A stretch of 64,000 nt of DNA from Lactonifactor longoviformis DSM 17459 (GTDB lineage Bacteria > Bacillota > Clostridia > Lachnospirales > Lachnospiraceae), in contig NZ_FQVI01000006.1 of the NCBI RefSeq assembly GCF_900129135.1, positions 120,661-184,660 on the forward strand. Reading direction: 5' to 3'. Below the pieces are notes generated by a model, which was not told where the DNA came from, made no database searches, and saw only the letters and a list, made by a program, of their open reading frames with translations. A program made the position numbers and the translations under genes. Shown piece by piece: positions 33,920 to 42,116 of the stretch. Every line of letters starts with the position of its first letter. Positions within the stretch are counted from its first letter, which is position 1.

Positions 33920-35527
33920 ATGAGACTTACATTTATTGGGGCAACTCATGAGGTAACGGGGAGCTGTTTTTATCTTGAGGCAGCTGGAAAGAAATTTCTG
34001 GTAGACTGTGGGATGGAGCAGGGGCCGGATCAGTACGAGAACCAGGAACTGCCGGTATCTATGGCGGACATTGACTTTGTTTTGCTGACCCATGCTCATA
34101 TTGATCATTCGGGGAATCTGCCCTTAGCTTATGCAAAGGGATTCAGGGGAAATATCTATGCAACGGATGCTACCTGTGACCTGTGTGAGATCATGCTTCG
34201 TGACAGTGCCCATATCCAGATGTTTGAGGCTGAATGGAGAAACCGAAAAGGCAGACGTTCAGGAAAAGAAGAGTTTGTTCCGGCATATACGCTGGAGGAT
34301 GCCAATGGTGTAATCAAACAGTTTGTGAGCTGTCCGTACAGCAGGATTCTGACCCTGGAGGACGGCATCAGAGTAAGATATAACGATGCGGGACATCTGC
34401 TGGGATCTTCCAGTATTGAAGTCTGGATAGAGGAAGAGGGGGAAGAGCGGAAGCTGGTATTTTCCGGTGATATCGGGAATCTGGATCAGCCGCTTATCAA
34501 AGATCCTACTTATCTTACGGAGGCAGATTACGTTATCATGGAGTCAACCTATGGGGACAGAGACCATGAAGTACGGACAGATTATATCACTCAATTAGTA
34601 GAGATTCTGGAAAGGACATTTGCACGGGGCGGCAACGTGGTGGTTCCCTCCTTTGCCGTCGGGCGTACCCAGGAGATGCTGTACTTCCTCAGAAAGATTA
34701 AGGCAGACGGTCTGGTGAAGGGGTATCCCGGATTTGAGGTTTTTGTTGACAGCCCATTGGCTGTACAGGCAACAAACATTTTTAAAGAGCATTATCATGA
34801 CTGTTACGATCAGGAAGCCATGGATTTGATTATGAAAGGGATTAATCCCATTAGCTTTCCTGGGCTGAAGCTGGCCATTACCAGTGATGAGTCCAGGGAC
34901 ATTAACTTTGACGAAAGACCCAAGGTGATTCTCTCGGCCAGCGGCATGTGCGATGCGGGGCGGATCAAGCACCATCTGAAGCATAATCTGTGGAGACCCG
35001 AGTCCACTATTTTGTTTGTGGGATATCAGGCGATAGGGACCCTGGGACGTGCCCTTGTAGAAGGGGCCGCTGAGGTAAAGCTTTTTGGAGAAGAGGTTCA
35101 GGTGCAGGCAGAGATTACCCGGCTCCCGGGTATCAGCGGACATGCGGATCGCGCAGGACTTATGCGGTGGGCCGCTTCCTTTCAGAAAAAACCCAGGAAG
35201 GTTTTTGTGGTTCACGGAGACGATAAGGTATGCGAGATTTTTGCCAAGAAGCTGGCTGATGAGCTGCAGTATGATACTATGGCACCGTTCAGCGGGACCG
35301 TTTATGATCTGCTGGCAGACCAGGCGGTGAAGGAAACCGTGGGAATACCGATCAGGAAGGCGCAGATTGGAGGCCAGACCGTGAAGGCAGGGGGAGTCTA
35401 CGCACGGTTAATTGCCGCAGGGCAGAGACTTATGGCCGTTATCAGGCATAATGAAGGCGGAACAAATAAAGATTTGGCCAGATTTGCGGATCAGATCAAT
35501 TCCCTTTGTGATAAATGGGACAGATAA
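33920..35527 (+). CDS. Beta-CASP metallo-beta-lactamase RNase-like protein
   Basis: 535 residues from ATG 33920; the upstream in-frame extension covers a TATAAT (33863-33868). The zinc motif is H58-x-H60-x-D62-H63 in LTHAHIDHSG, followed by AGHLLGSS and FSGDIGN. The beta-CASP insert is present with MESTYGDR, SASGMCDAGRIKHHL and SGHADRAGLMRW, ending in KVFVVHGD. These proteins resemble CPSF73/RNase J-like nucleases that act on RNA in the cytoplasm. A C-terminal segment of about 80 residues is extra. A hairpin terminator follows. Confidence 0.9.
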   Translation: MRLTFIGATHEVTGSCFYLEAAGKKFLVDCGMEQGPDQYENQELPVSMADIDFVLLTHAHIDHSGNLPLAYAKGFRGNIYATDATCDLCEIMLRDSAHIQMFEAEWRNRKGRRSGKEEFVPAYTLEDANGVIKQFVSCPYSRILTLEDGIRVRYNDAGHLLGSSSIEVWIEEEGEERKLVFSGDIGNLDQPLIKDPTYLTEADYVIMESTYGDRDHEVRTDYITQLVEILERTFARGGNVVVPSFAVGRTQEMLYFLRKIKADGLVKGYPGFEVFVDSPLAVQATNIFKEHYHDCYDQEAMDLIMKGINPISFPGLKLAITSDESRDINFDERPKVILSASGMCDAGRIKHHLKHNLWRPESTILFVGYQAIGTLGRALVEGAAEVKLFGEEVQVQAEITRLPGISGHADRAGLMRWAASFQKKPRKVFVVHGDDKVCEIFAKKLADELQYDTMAPFSGTVYDLLADQAVKETVGIPIRKAQIGGQTVKAGGVYARLIAAGQRLMAVIRHNEGGTNKDLARFADQINSLCDKWDR

Positions 35528-35538
35528 AAACATGGAAT

Positions 35539-35577
35539 AGGGACTGTGCACATCTGGTGCACAGTCCCTGGTTTTTT
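35539..35577 (+). terminator. Intrinsic terminator after the beta-CASP gene
   Basis: Thirteen-base perfect arms (35539-35551 and 3557-type partner at 35557-35569, AGGGACTGTGCAC and complement) enclose a five-base loop, and TTTTTT follows at 35572-35577. It may also serve the convergent TSCPD gene on the other strand, though the T run favours the plus strand. Confidence 0.9.
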
Positions 35578-35578
35578 A

Positions 35579-35827
35579 CTACTGTCTCTGTTCTTTCGCC
35601 AGCAGAAGTGCCTTTGCCAGCTGATCCGGACATGAAGTACCGCGGCCTCCGCAGTCTGTGCCCTGTAATTTTTCAATGACATCGTCAATCTTCATCCCTT
35701 GTACCAGGGTGGCAATTCCCTTGGTATTTCCATTGCATCCGCCTACGAAGTTGACCGATTTCACAATATCACCGTCTAATTCAAGCTCGATGGCCCTGGA
35801 ACAGGTTCCTTTTGTCTTATATACCAT
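35579..35827 (-). CDS. TSCPD domain protein (TIGR03905-like)
   Basis: 82 residues, start 35827 behind AGGAGG on the minus strand. The signature Cys/Gly pattern is seen: GTCSRAIELELDGD, FVGGCNGNTKGI and GRGTSCPDQLAKAL, close to the TSCPD motif. Such small proteins match a domain at the C-terminus of B12-dependent ribonucleotide reductases, where cysteines help re-reduce the active site; the stand-alone form has no proven role. Confidence 0.88.
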   Translation of the reverse strand: MVYKTKGTCSRAIELELDGDIVKSVNFVGGCNGNTKGIATLVQGMKIDDVIEKLQGTDCGGRGTSCPDQLAKALLLAKEQRQ

Positions 35828-35929
35828 ACTTTAATCCTCCTATTATATAATGATATGATTCCATACTAGGAGCTATTATAGCAGATACAGAAAAAGATTT
35901 CCATCTCTCTTTCCGTAAGTGGGAGCTTT

Positions 35930-35938
35930 TGCTATAAT
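35930..35938 (+). promoter_or_regulatory. Extended -10 promoter before the XRE gene
   Basis: TGC-TATAAT at 35930-35938 is an extended -10 element; the -35 region (TTCCGT near 35911) is weak. Transcripts would carry a leader of about 200 bases that includes both operator-like repeats below. Confidence 0.5.
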
Positions 35939-35955
35939 GGATTAATAATTATAAA

Positions 35956-36006
35956 TCAACCATTAGTTGAAAAATGATAAAAAAGTAAAAATCAACCTAC
36001 AGTTGC
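35956..36006 (+). promoter_or_regulatory. Pair of TCAAC-N5-GTTGA dyads
   Basis: TCAAC-CATTA-GTTGA at 35956-35970 is a perfect dyad; TCAAC-CTACA-GTTGC at 35992-36006 matches except one base. They lie 36 bases apart on the same face of the helix (about 3.4 turns) just behind the putative promoter. The adjacent XRE-family gene makes them candidate autoregulatory operators. Confidence 0.5.
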
Positions 36007-36145
36007 TTGTAAATACCGGTGCTGAACGGATATGCTGTAACTATCTTAAGAGTGCGGCGCGCCGTTAAACCAGATACACATGATAGGTAAACATTAAAAC
36101 TGTAAATAAATGAAGAGAAAATAAATTAGATAGGTGGGTAAAAGG

Positions 36146-37201
36146 ATGGAAGATAATACGAATATGAATGGAGCAAACAAACGACTCCCTGAAGCCTTTG
36201 GGGACAGGATTGCATTTTTGCGAAAGCTGAAGGGACTGACCCAGGCACAGCTGGCGGAGCAGTTAGGAATCTCTGCCCAGGCAGTCAGTAAGTGGGAAAG
36301 CGGGCTTTCCTGCCCGGATATTATGATGCTGGTTCCTCTGGCGGACATCTTTGGGATAAGTACCGATGTTTTACTGGGAGGCGGCCAGCTGTCCGGAGGG
36401 GATACCGGGGAAGCCGCAGAGGAGGCGCCGATGCAGGAAGAAGCACCTGATGCCTCTGCGCCGGAACCGAACCGGGAAGAACACCAGAACCGTGCTGCAA
36501 AGGAAGATGCGCCGCCCAAGGAGGATGTGCCGCCCCAGAAGCTGGAGCTGGAAAAGGTTATCCATGAGAATCATGTGACCATTCATTCCCTTTACATTGA
36601 TATTTCCATGGCGGAAGCCATTGTCCGGGAGGGGGATGAGTTCGCACTGGATTTGTCCGGCTATCCGGACGGAGACTGCAGGGAGGAAGTAAAGGACGGT
36701 GTCTGGAAAATAAAGGATAAAGGCTATAAGGGGCTGTTTGTGCTGAACAATATTACGAATCTTTTCTCAGAGCGCAAGATAGTGATTATTATACCAAAAG
36801 GCTATCGTTTCCAGGATGTGAAGATCAAATTAGGCGCAGGCAAGCTGGTGGGCCGGGGAATCTTCACAGAAACAAGCCGTTTGGATCTGGGGGCCGGAGA
36901 GGTTGTGCTGGCAGATTATTACAGCGGGCCGTCCAAGATAAACTGCGGAATGGGTAAGGTAATGCTGGAGGGGCGCCTCACAGGCAAGTGCAAGCTGGAC
37001 TGCGGGATGGGCGAGATAGCTGCGAGCCTGACCGTTCCTTCAGACTACGGGTATAGAGTTAAAGTAGGCATGGGAGATGTCAGAGTGGGAGACGATCGGT
37101 TTGGAGGTATGGGAGGAACATATAAGTCCAACCTTCAGGCAGAGAACTTCTTTGACATAAACTGTGGGATGGGGTCCGTGAAAGTAGTGCTGGATCGTTA
37201 A
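36146..37201 (+). CDS. XRE-family regulator fused to DUF4097-like beta-repeat domain
   Basis: 351 residues from ATG 36146, preceded by AGGTGGG. Residues 15-75 form an XRE helix-turn-helix: FLRKLKGLTQAQLAEQLGIS and AQAVSKWESGLSCPD. A Pro/Glu-rich linker (about 85-135) leads to a C-terminal beta-solenoid-like domain with short repeats GAGKL, GAGEV, GMGKV, GMGEI, GMGDV and GMGSV roughly every 20 residues, as in DUF4097 adhesin-like domains. No membrane span. Such fusions are thought to be regulators with an envelope-stress-like sensing domain; the signal is unknown. Confidence 0.8.
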   Translation: MEDNTNMNGANKRLPEAFGDRIAFLRKLKGLTQAQLAEQLGISAQAVSKWESGLSCPDIMMLVPLADIFGISTDVLLGGGQLSGGDTGEAAEEAPMQEEAPDASAPEPNREEHQNRAAKEDAPPKEDVPPQKLELEKVIHENHVTIHSLYIDISMAEAIVREGDEFALDLSGYPDGDCREEVKDGVWKIKDKGYKGLFVLNNITNLFSERKIVIIIPKGYRFQDVKIKLGAGKLVGRGIFTETSRLDLGAGEVVLADYYSGPSKINCGMGKVMLEGRLTGKCKLDCGMGEIAASLTVPSDYGYRVKVGMGDVRVGDDRFGGMGGTYKSNLQAENFFDINCGMGSVKVVLDR

Positions 37202-37202
37202 G

Positions 37203-37236
37203 TGAAAAAGGGACAGGGCTGTCTGAAAAAGGGACA
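37203..37236 (+). repeat. Two 13-bp direct repeats
   Basis: TGAAAAAGGGACA occurs at 37203-37215 and again at 37224-37236. The repeats lie between the XRE stop and a long palindrome and may belong to the same mobile intergenic unit. Confidence 0.55.
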
Positions 37237-37245
37237 CCCCTGATC

Positions 37246-37289
37246 GAATTTGGGACGTGTTCTTTCTAGAAAGAACACGTCCCAAATTC
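37246..37289 (+). repeat. Perfect 44-bp palindrome (REP-like)
   Basis: The arms are exact complements over 22 bases with no loop; the left arm begins GAATTTGGGACGTG and the centre is TTTCTAGAAA. The GGGAC...GTCCC core around a short A/T-rich centre resembles palindromic intergenic repeats of Firmicutes moved by REP-associated tyrosine transposases. It may also end the XRE transcript, though no T run follows. No transposase lies nearby. Confidence 0.75.
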
Positions 37290-37300
37290 AAATTCTACTC

Positions 37301-37329
37301 TTGACAATTCCCAATATATGATCTACTAT
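37301..37329 (+). promoter_or_regulatory. Promoter of the ROK regulator gene
   Basis: TTGACA (37301-37306), 17 bases, TACTAT (37324-37329). Directly downstream (37333-37379) lies a run of ATTATTAAA/AATAAT repeats with dyad symmetry around GCG at about 37340, the A/T-rich look of NagC/XylR-type operators. Autoregulation by the ROK protein is likely but inferred. Confidence 0.7.
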
Positions 37330-37399
37330 ACAATTATTAAAGCGATTAAAATAATTATTAAAATAATGAATAAAATAATGTGGAGGGAGGAGACAAGGG

Positions 37400-38566
37400 A
37401 TGAAGGTCGACAGTTCTGTGGAACTGAAAAAGGTTCACGCAAAAGAGATTATTAATTATTTGAAGAGAAATAAAAGCTGTACCAAAAAGGTGATGGCTGA
37501 GGATTTGAGTCTCAGCTTCGCAACCGTTTCTAATATATGTAATGAGATGAGGGAAAAGGGGTATCTGGAGGAGACGGCACTGGATGATACTAAGGTGGTG
37601 GGCAGAACTCCCAAGGGGATCTCACTGAACTATAACAATCTCATGTCTCTGTGCTTTGATTTGACCAGATTTGGGGTTATCCGTGTGGCCGTGGCGGATT
37701 ACAGTACCCGTGTGGTCTATGACGACAGATTTGACTACAGCCATAAAAGCAGTATACAGGAGGTAATACAGACCTGCGGAAGTATATACCGGGAACAGGT
37801 GCTGAAGCGTTTTTCAGAGGATCAGATTGTAGGGGTAGGCGTTGCCGTACCCGGAATCTTTGAGAAAAAAACCCATAACATTGTCTCTTCAGAGATTGAG
37901 CTGTTTAATAATCAGCCCATGAAGGAGATGCTGTCCCAGACCCTGGGCAAAACCGTCTATATTGACAACGAGTCCAATCTCTGCGTCATGTCAGAGTACA
38001 TGAGGGAGAATCTCTACAGAAATCAGGAGAATATCGTTTATCTTTTTGCGGATGAAGGTCTGGGAATCGGCGTAGTTGCCAATGGTAAGCTAATCTGCGG
38101 CAGCGGTGGCTATGCCCCGGAGATTTGTCACATGCCCATCGGCAATATGCAGATGCAGTGTCATCTGTGTTCCAGCATGGGCTGTGTGGAAAGCGATCTG
38201 CGCATTATGGGATATGTGGAGAAATACAACCTCTACAGCAGGAAGCAAATTGCTTCTTTTGAGGAATTTCTGGAACTCTGGGGGAAAAAGGAAGAGACGG
38301 CAGTTCAGGTCTTAGAGGAGAATGCCGCCATTTTGGGAAGACTTCTGTCTATCTTAAACAATATCTTTAACCCGGACTGTATTTACATAGGAGGGGAAAC
38401 GGTGGGACTGATCCGGGAAGTAATAGAAAAGAGTATGGAACAGGTTACATCCAGACTTCTGGTGCAGGGAAACGTACTCCCTGAGATAAAGATGGATGCA
38501 GACTGCAGCGCCACGGTTCTGTGCGGGGCTGCAGAGATGGTATTTTCTCAGTGGATGCCCCTTTAA
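37400..38566 (+). CDS. ROK-family transcriptional regulator (NagC/XylR type)
   Basis: 388 residues, ATG 37400 behind GGAGGGAGG. Residues 10-75 are a winged helix with KKVMAEDLSLSFATVSNICNEM. The ROK kinase-like domain follows, with VGVGVAVPG and the structural zinc motif CHMPIGNMQMQCHLCSSMGCVES. The catalytic Asp of ROK kinases is replaced as expected in regulators (YIDNESNLCVM is the matching region). It probably senses a sugar or sugar phosphate from the operon that starts 218 bases downstream. Confidence 0.92.
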   Translation: MKVDSSVELKKVHAKEIINYLKRNKSCTKKVMAEDLSLSFATVSNICNEMREKGYLEETALDDTKVVGRTPKGISLNYNNLMSLCFDLTRFGVIRVAVADYSTRVVYDDRFDYSHKSSIQEVIQTCGSIYREQVLKRFSEDQIVGVGVAVPGIFEKKTHNIVSSEIELFNNQPMKEMLSQTLGKTVYIDNESNLCVMSEYMRENLYRNQENIVYLFADEGLGIGVVANGKLICGSGGYAPEICHMPIGNMQMQCHLCSSMGCVESDLRIMGYVEKYNLYSRKQIASFEEFLELWGKKEETAVQVLEENAAILGRLLSILNNIFNPDCIYIGGETVGLIREVIEKSMEQVTSRLLVQGNVLPEIKMDADCSATVLCGAAEMVFSQWMPL

Positions 38567-38783
38567 CCGTCGGGCAGAGAAAGGTACAGCTTTATAATCA
38601 AAACAGAATAAATTCTGACCGGGAGCCAGGGGGGTACCGCCGGACAGATTTATACCGTTTCGGGATATACCGCGGAAACCGAAATGGGACCCCGGAGGGC
38701 GTAAGCCGTCTGCGGGGATATAAACTATCAATCAGCAGAACCAAAGAAAGGTTCCGAATCAAGAATGATTATGGGAGGAAACT
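38567..38783 (+). promoter_or_regulatory. Leader region of the ROK-linked operon
   Basis: No gene in this 217-base gap. It is GC-rich in the middle with nested complementarity, for example CCCCG (38690-38694) with CGGGG (38713-38717) around GGGC-GTAA-GCC. A possible TATAAT lies near 38593. I see no riboswitch class I can name. GGGAGG gives the ribosome site for the lipoprotein at 38784. Confidence 0.4.
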
Positions 38784-40121
38784 ATGTTTAAGAAATTTGT
38801 AGCAATGGTATGTGCAGGTACACTGGTATTCTCGCTGGCAGGCTGCGGCGGCAGTAAGGACAGCGCAAAAGAGGACACGAAAACAGAGGCAAAGGGAGAC
38901 AGCAAAGAGGATGAGGATGTCACCATATCCATCCTCTGGCAGCAGGAAGTGTCGGAACAGTTCTGGGATCTGCCTTTAGAGAAGTTTAAAGAGAAATACC
39001 CTAATGTAAATGTGGAGTTTGAGAGCAACGCCAAGGCGGCGGAGGTAATCCGCAATCTACTTAATGTCAAAGAGGCTCCGGACATCTTCTACACCTGGAT
39101 CAGTGATGTAGACTATTATGGATTTGCCAAAGAAGGGCTGTTATATCCCGTAGACGACATACTGGCAGAGCAGAATGCAGAGGGCACCAAGACCCTGGAG
39201 GAAACCATTTTCTCCGCAGGACTTGCTTTGGGTGAGGTAGATGGTTCCCATTATTTCCTTCCCACCAGCAAACTGATTGCAGGCAACTTTTACAGCGGCA
39301 AGCTCTTTGCAGACAATAACTGGACAGTACCGTCAACCTGGGAGGAATACCAGACGCTGTGCAAGACAATAAAGGACAGCGGTGTTACCCCTATGATTTA
39401 TGCTGGTGTATATCCCTTTATGCTGGCAGATGCCTTCCTGGTACCTATGATTCAGAATCTGGATCCGAAAACAATGGAAGCCATTAACAACAACGAGGCA
39501 GGCGCCTGGAAACAGCCCGCTGCCCTGGAAGCGGTAACCCGTCTGCAGGAGATGAGGGATGCAGGCTATATTGATAAGAACTCACTGGCTATGGATCACA
39601 TCCAGTCTCAGATTGACTTTATCGGCAACAACGATGCCTTTGTGCCTTCAGGAAGCTGGCTGGAAGGAGAGATGGAGGATCAGTGGCCGGACGACTTTGA
39701 CCTGCAGCCTATGTATGCCCCCGGAGAGGAAGCCGGCAAGACTTCAACCACAGCTGTAGTTGAATGTATGGTTCTTCCGAAGCAGGAGGATGACAGCAAG
39801 CTGGAATATATCAAAGAACTTGTAAAGTTGTTCTATTCTGAGGAAAATGCCAAATATGTGGCTGAAAAGACGGGCTTCCTGCTGGCTATGGAAGAACAGT
39901 CTGACGAGGTAATGGGACTGCTGCCAAAGAGTGCCCAGACCATGTGGAAGATGGCAGATGACAATGTAAGCATTATCTCTCCTTCTTATAAAGTGAGATA
40001 TAAAGAAGTGCTCGGGGAACTGAATAACTGCATCAATGCTTTAATCCAGGAGGAAATAAATGCAGAACAATTCTGCGAGAGAATGGATAAAGTAGCACAG
40101 GAGACAAGCGGTGGCAAATAA
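38784..40121 (+). CDS. Sugar-type ABC transporter substrate-binding lipoprotein
   Basis: 445 residues. Lipobox cysteine at residue 21 (SLAGC) after a short signal peptide, then a Lys/Asp/Glu-rich linker. The body is a family 1 solute-binding protein: VTISILWQQEVSEQFWDLPL, FYTWISDVDYYGFAKEG and NNDAFVPSGSWLEGEM. It feeds the permeases at 41232 and 42109. The ligand is unknown; the kinase and SIS genes downstream point to a sugar or glycated amine. The kinase gene begins inside its last codons. Confidence 0.92.
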   Translation: MFKKFVAMVCAGTLVFSLAGCGGSKDSAKEDTKTEAKGDSKEDEDVTISILWQQEVSEQFWDLPLEKFKEKYPNVNVEFESNAKAAEVIRNLLNVKEAPDIFYTWISDVDYYGFAKEGLLYPVDDILAEQNAEGTKTLEETIFSAGLALGEVDGSHYFLPTSKLIAGNFYSGKLFADNNWTVPSTWEEYQTLCKTIKDSGVTPMIYAGVYPFMLADAFLVPMIQNLDPKTMEAINNNEAGAWKQPAALEAVTRLQEMRDAGYIDKNSLAMDHIQSQIDFIGNNDAFVPSGSWLEGEMEDQWPDDFDLQPMYAPGEEAGKTSTTAVVECMVLPKQEDDSKLEYIKELVKLFYSEENAKYVAEKTGFLLAMEEQSDEVMGLLPKSAQTMWKMADDNVSIISPSYKVRYKEVLGELNNCINALIQEEINAEQFCERMDKVAQETSGGK

Positions 40122-41238
40122 TATAAAAATATTAGAAATATTAGAACGTGCCATGAAAACCGGCAGCAGCATTACTGCTGCTGCCGGTTTTGACGTAGTC
40201 GTGGATCATGTGGTGCGTGCAGTAAAACAAAAAAGCGGACAGCTGCCCGGTACATACTTTGAAACCATTGAGGAATTCGGCAGTTATCTGATATCAAAAA
40301 AGAATATGAGCTGTTCCATTGAACTGGAGCTTCAGCAGGAGAAAATAGGGGGCAATATGGCCATATTTGCCAACAGTCTGGGCACGCTTGGGGTTAAGAC
40401 ACATTGTATCGGCAGTATGGGGTATCCTAAGATCGATCCGGTATTTAAGAATATGAATGACAACTGCATGCTTCATTCCGTGTGCAGAACCGGACAGTGC
40501 AATGCCCTGGAGTTTCATGACGGCAAGGTTATGCTTTCCTCAATGGATAACCTAAAGGAGATGACCTGGGATATGATAGCCGCCAGGATGAACCAAGAGG
40601 AGCTCATAGGATATTTCAGAGACAGCCGCCTGATCGCCCTTCTCAACTGGAGTGAGCTGGCCGAGGCTACGGCGCTGTTTCAGGCGGTGTATGACAATTG
40701 TATAAAAGACGGAAAAAAAGAGAAAGACAAATGGCTTCTCATGGATCTCTCGGACGCATCCAGAAAGTCCGGGGAGGAACTGGTCCAGATACTGCGCCTG
40801 GGAGAGGCATTTGCAGAATACAGGACAACGATATTCAGCATGAATGAAAATGAGGCCCGCCTGATCTATAAGGCCTTATTCCACAGAGAAGGAAAAAGCA
40901 GGAGAGAAATGGGACAGGAGATAAGCCGAAGGCTGAGCATCGATTACCTTATCCTCCATCTTCCCCACTGTGCCTACGGCTATGCCAAGGGAACGATGGT
41001 AAAGGAAGAGGGGTATTATACCCCCGTTCCGAAGCTGTCAACCGGGGGAGGGGATAACTTTAACGCGGGCCTGTGCTTTGGGCTGCTGCAGGGGCTGCCC
41101 CTGGCGGAAAGCCTGAGACTGGGCAATGCCACGTCGGGCTATTATGTCCGCACAGGCGAGAGCCCGGATGTATACCGGCTCTATGAATTTATGCAGGGGT
41201 ACACAAAACTGGAAAGGGCAGGTGAAGGAACATGGTAG
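40111..41238 (+). CDS. PfkB-family carbohydrate kinase
   Basis: 375 residues, GTG 40111 behind CAGGAG, overlapping the lipoprotein gene by 11 bases. The PfkB glycine pair is seen in EKIGGNMAIFANSLGTLGV, and the catalytic motif is TGGGDNFNAG with base D315. A long N-terminal part precedes the core. Members phosphorylate fructose, ribose, nucleosides or fructoselysine. Its 5' end carries a 15-bp hairpin (40156-40191). Paired with the SIS gene downstream it resembles the FrlD/FrlB layout. Confidence 0.88.
   Translation: MANNIKILEILERAMKTGSSITAAAGFDVVVDHVVRAVKQKSGQLPGTYFETIEEFGSYLISKKNMSCSIELELQQEKIGGNMAIFANSLGTLGVKTHCIGSMGYPKIDPVFKNMNDNCMLHSVCRTGQCNALEFHDGKVMLSSMDNLKEMTWDMIAARMNQEELIGYFRDSRLIALLNWSELAEATALFQAVYDNCIKDGKKEKDKWLLMDLSDASRKSGEELVQILRLGEAFAEYRTTIFSMNENEARLIYKALFHREGKSRREMGQEISRRLSIDYLILHLPHCAYGYAKGTMVKEEGYYTPVPKLSTGGGDNFNAGLCFGLLQGLPLAESLRLGNATSGYYVRTGESPDVYRLYEFMQGYTKLERAGEGTW
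40156..40191 (+). promoter_or_regulatory. Terminator-like hairpin inside the 5' end of the kinase gene
   Basis: Fifteen-base perfect arms (40156-40170 and 40177-40191; AAAACCGGCAGCAGC and complement), six-base loop, right arm ending in TTTT. The stem is GC-rich. Within an operon such a hairpin can partially stop RNA polymerase or halt 3' exonucleases, raising the yield of the upstream lipoprotein mRNA relative to the permeases. It codes for TGSSITAAAG, so the amino acids are low in constraint. Confidence 0.6.
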
Positions 41239-42116
41239 GAAAGAAAAAAAGCTTTTTAATTACATATCTGGTACCCACGTTGCTGCTCTACGGGGTATTC
41301 TGCCTTTATCCCTGTGTGAAGTCTCTGTTTCTCAGCCTGTGCAGCTGGTCCGGGTTTTCAGATAACATTAAGTTTGTGGGTCTGGCTAACTTTAAGCGCC
41401 TCATTGAGGATCCCATTGTGTGGAAGGCCCTGGGAAACAATGTGTTCATCCTAATTTTCTGTACTATATTTACCTTTTCCATTGCTCTGGCATTTGCGGT
41501 TATGGTCACCAGAAAAAAGTCAAAATACCACCAGGGGCTGCGCATTATCTACTTTATCCCCTACGTAATGTCAATTGCGGTGGTATCTGTACTGTGGATG
41601 TTCATCTATAACCCATCCTTTGGCCTGGTCAACGGATTCCTTGGAAAGATTGGCCTTTCAAAGCTGCAGCACGTATGGCTGGGAGAGACAGACGTAATTA
41701 TGGGCGCGCTTACCGTCCCCCTTGTGTGGATCAACATTGGATTCTATATGATTATGTTCATTGCGGCCATCTTAAATATACCGGACGACAGATACGAAGC
41801 GGCTTCTATCGACGGTGCCAGTGCATGGCAGCAGTTCGTCCACATAACCATCCCGGGCATCTGGCAGGAGATCCGCACCTCACTGGTATTCTTCTGCGTC
41901 ACGGCCTTTAATTACTCATTTGAGCTTGTGTATGTAATGACAAAGGGCGGACCCAACCGTGCGTCAGAGCTTCTGACCACATACCTGTATGAAAATGCTT
42001 TTACCTACAGCGATTACGGGTACGCGTCCACAATCGGCGTGCTGCTCTTCGGCATACTGTTTCTTATTATATTTGCAATTATGAGACTGACGAAAGCGGG
42101 GTGCAGGGATGAATAA
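41232..42116 (+). CDS. ABC transporter permease (MalF/UgpA type)
   Basis: 294 residues, ATG 41232 overlapping the kinase stop. Six membrane spans, the first in LITYLVPTLLLYGVFCLYP. The EAA loop reads EAASIDGASAWQQF and should dock an MsmX-type ATPase. It overlaps the next permease by eight bases. Confidence 0.92.
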   Translation: MVGKKKSFLITYLVPTLLLYGVFCLYPCVKSLFLSLCSWSGFSDNIKFVGLANFKRLIEDPIVWKALGNNVFILIFCTIFTFSIALAFAVMVTRKKSKYHQGLRIIYFIPYVMSIAVVSVLWMFIYNPSFGLVNGFLGKIGLSKLQHVWLGETDVIMGALTVPLVWINIGFYMIMFIAAILNIPDDRYEAASIDGASAWQQFVHITIPGIWQEIRTSLVFFCVTAFNYSFELVYVMTKGGPNRASELLTTYLYENAFTYSDYGYASTIGVLLFGILFLIIFAIMRLTKAGCRDE

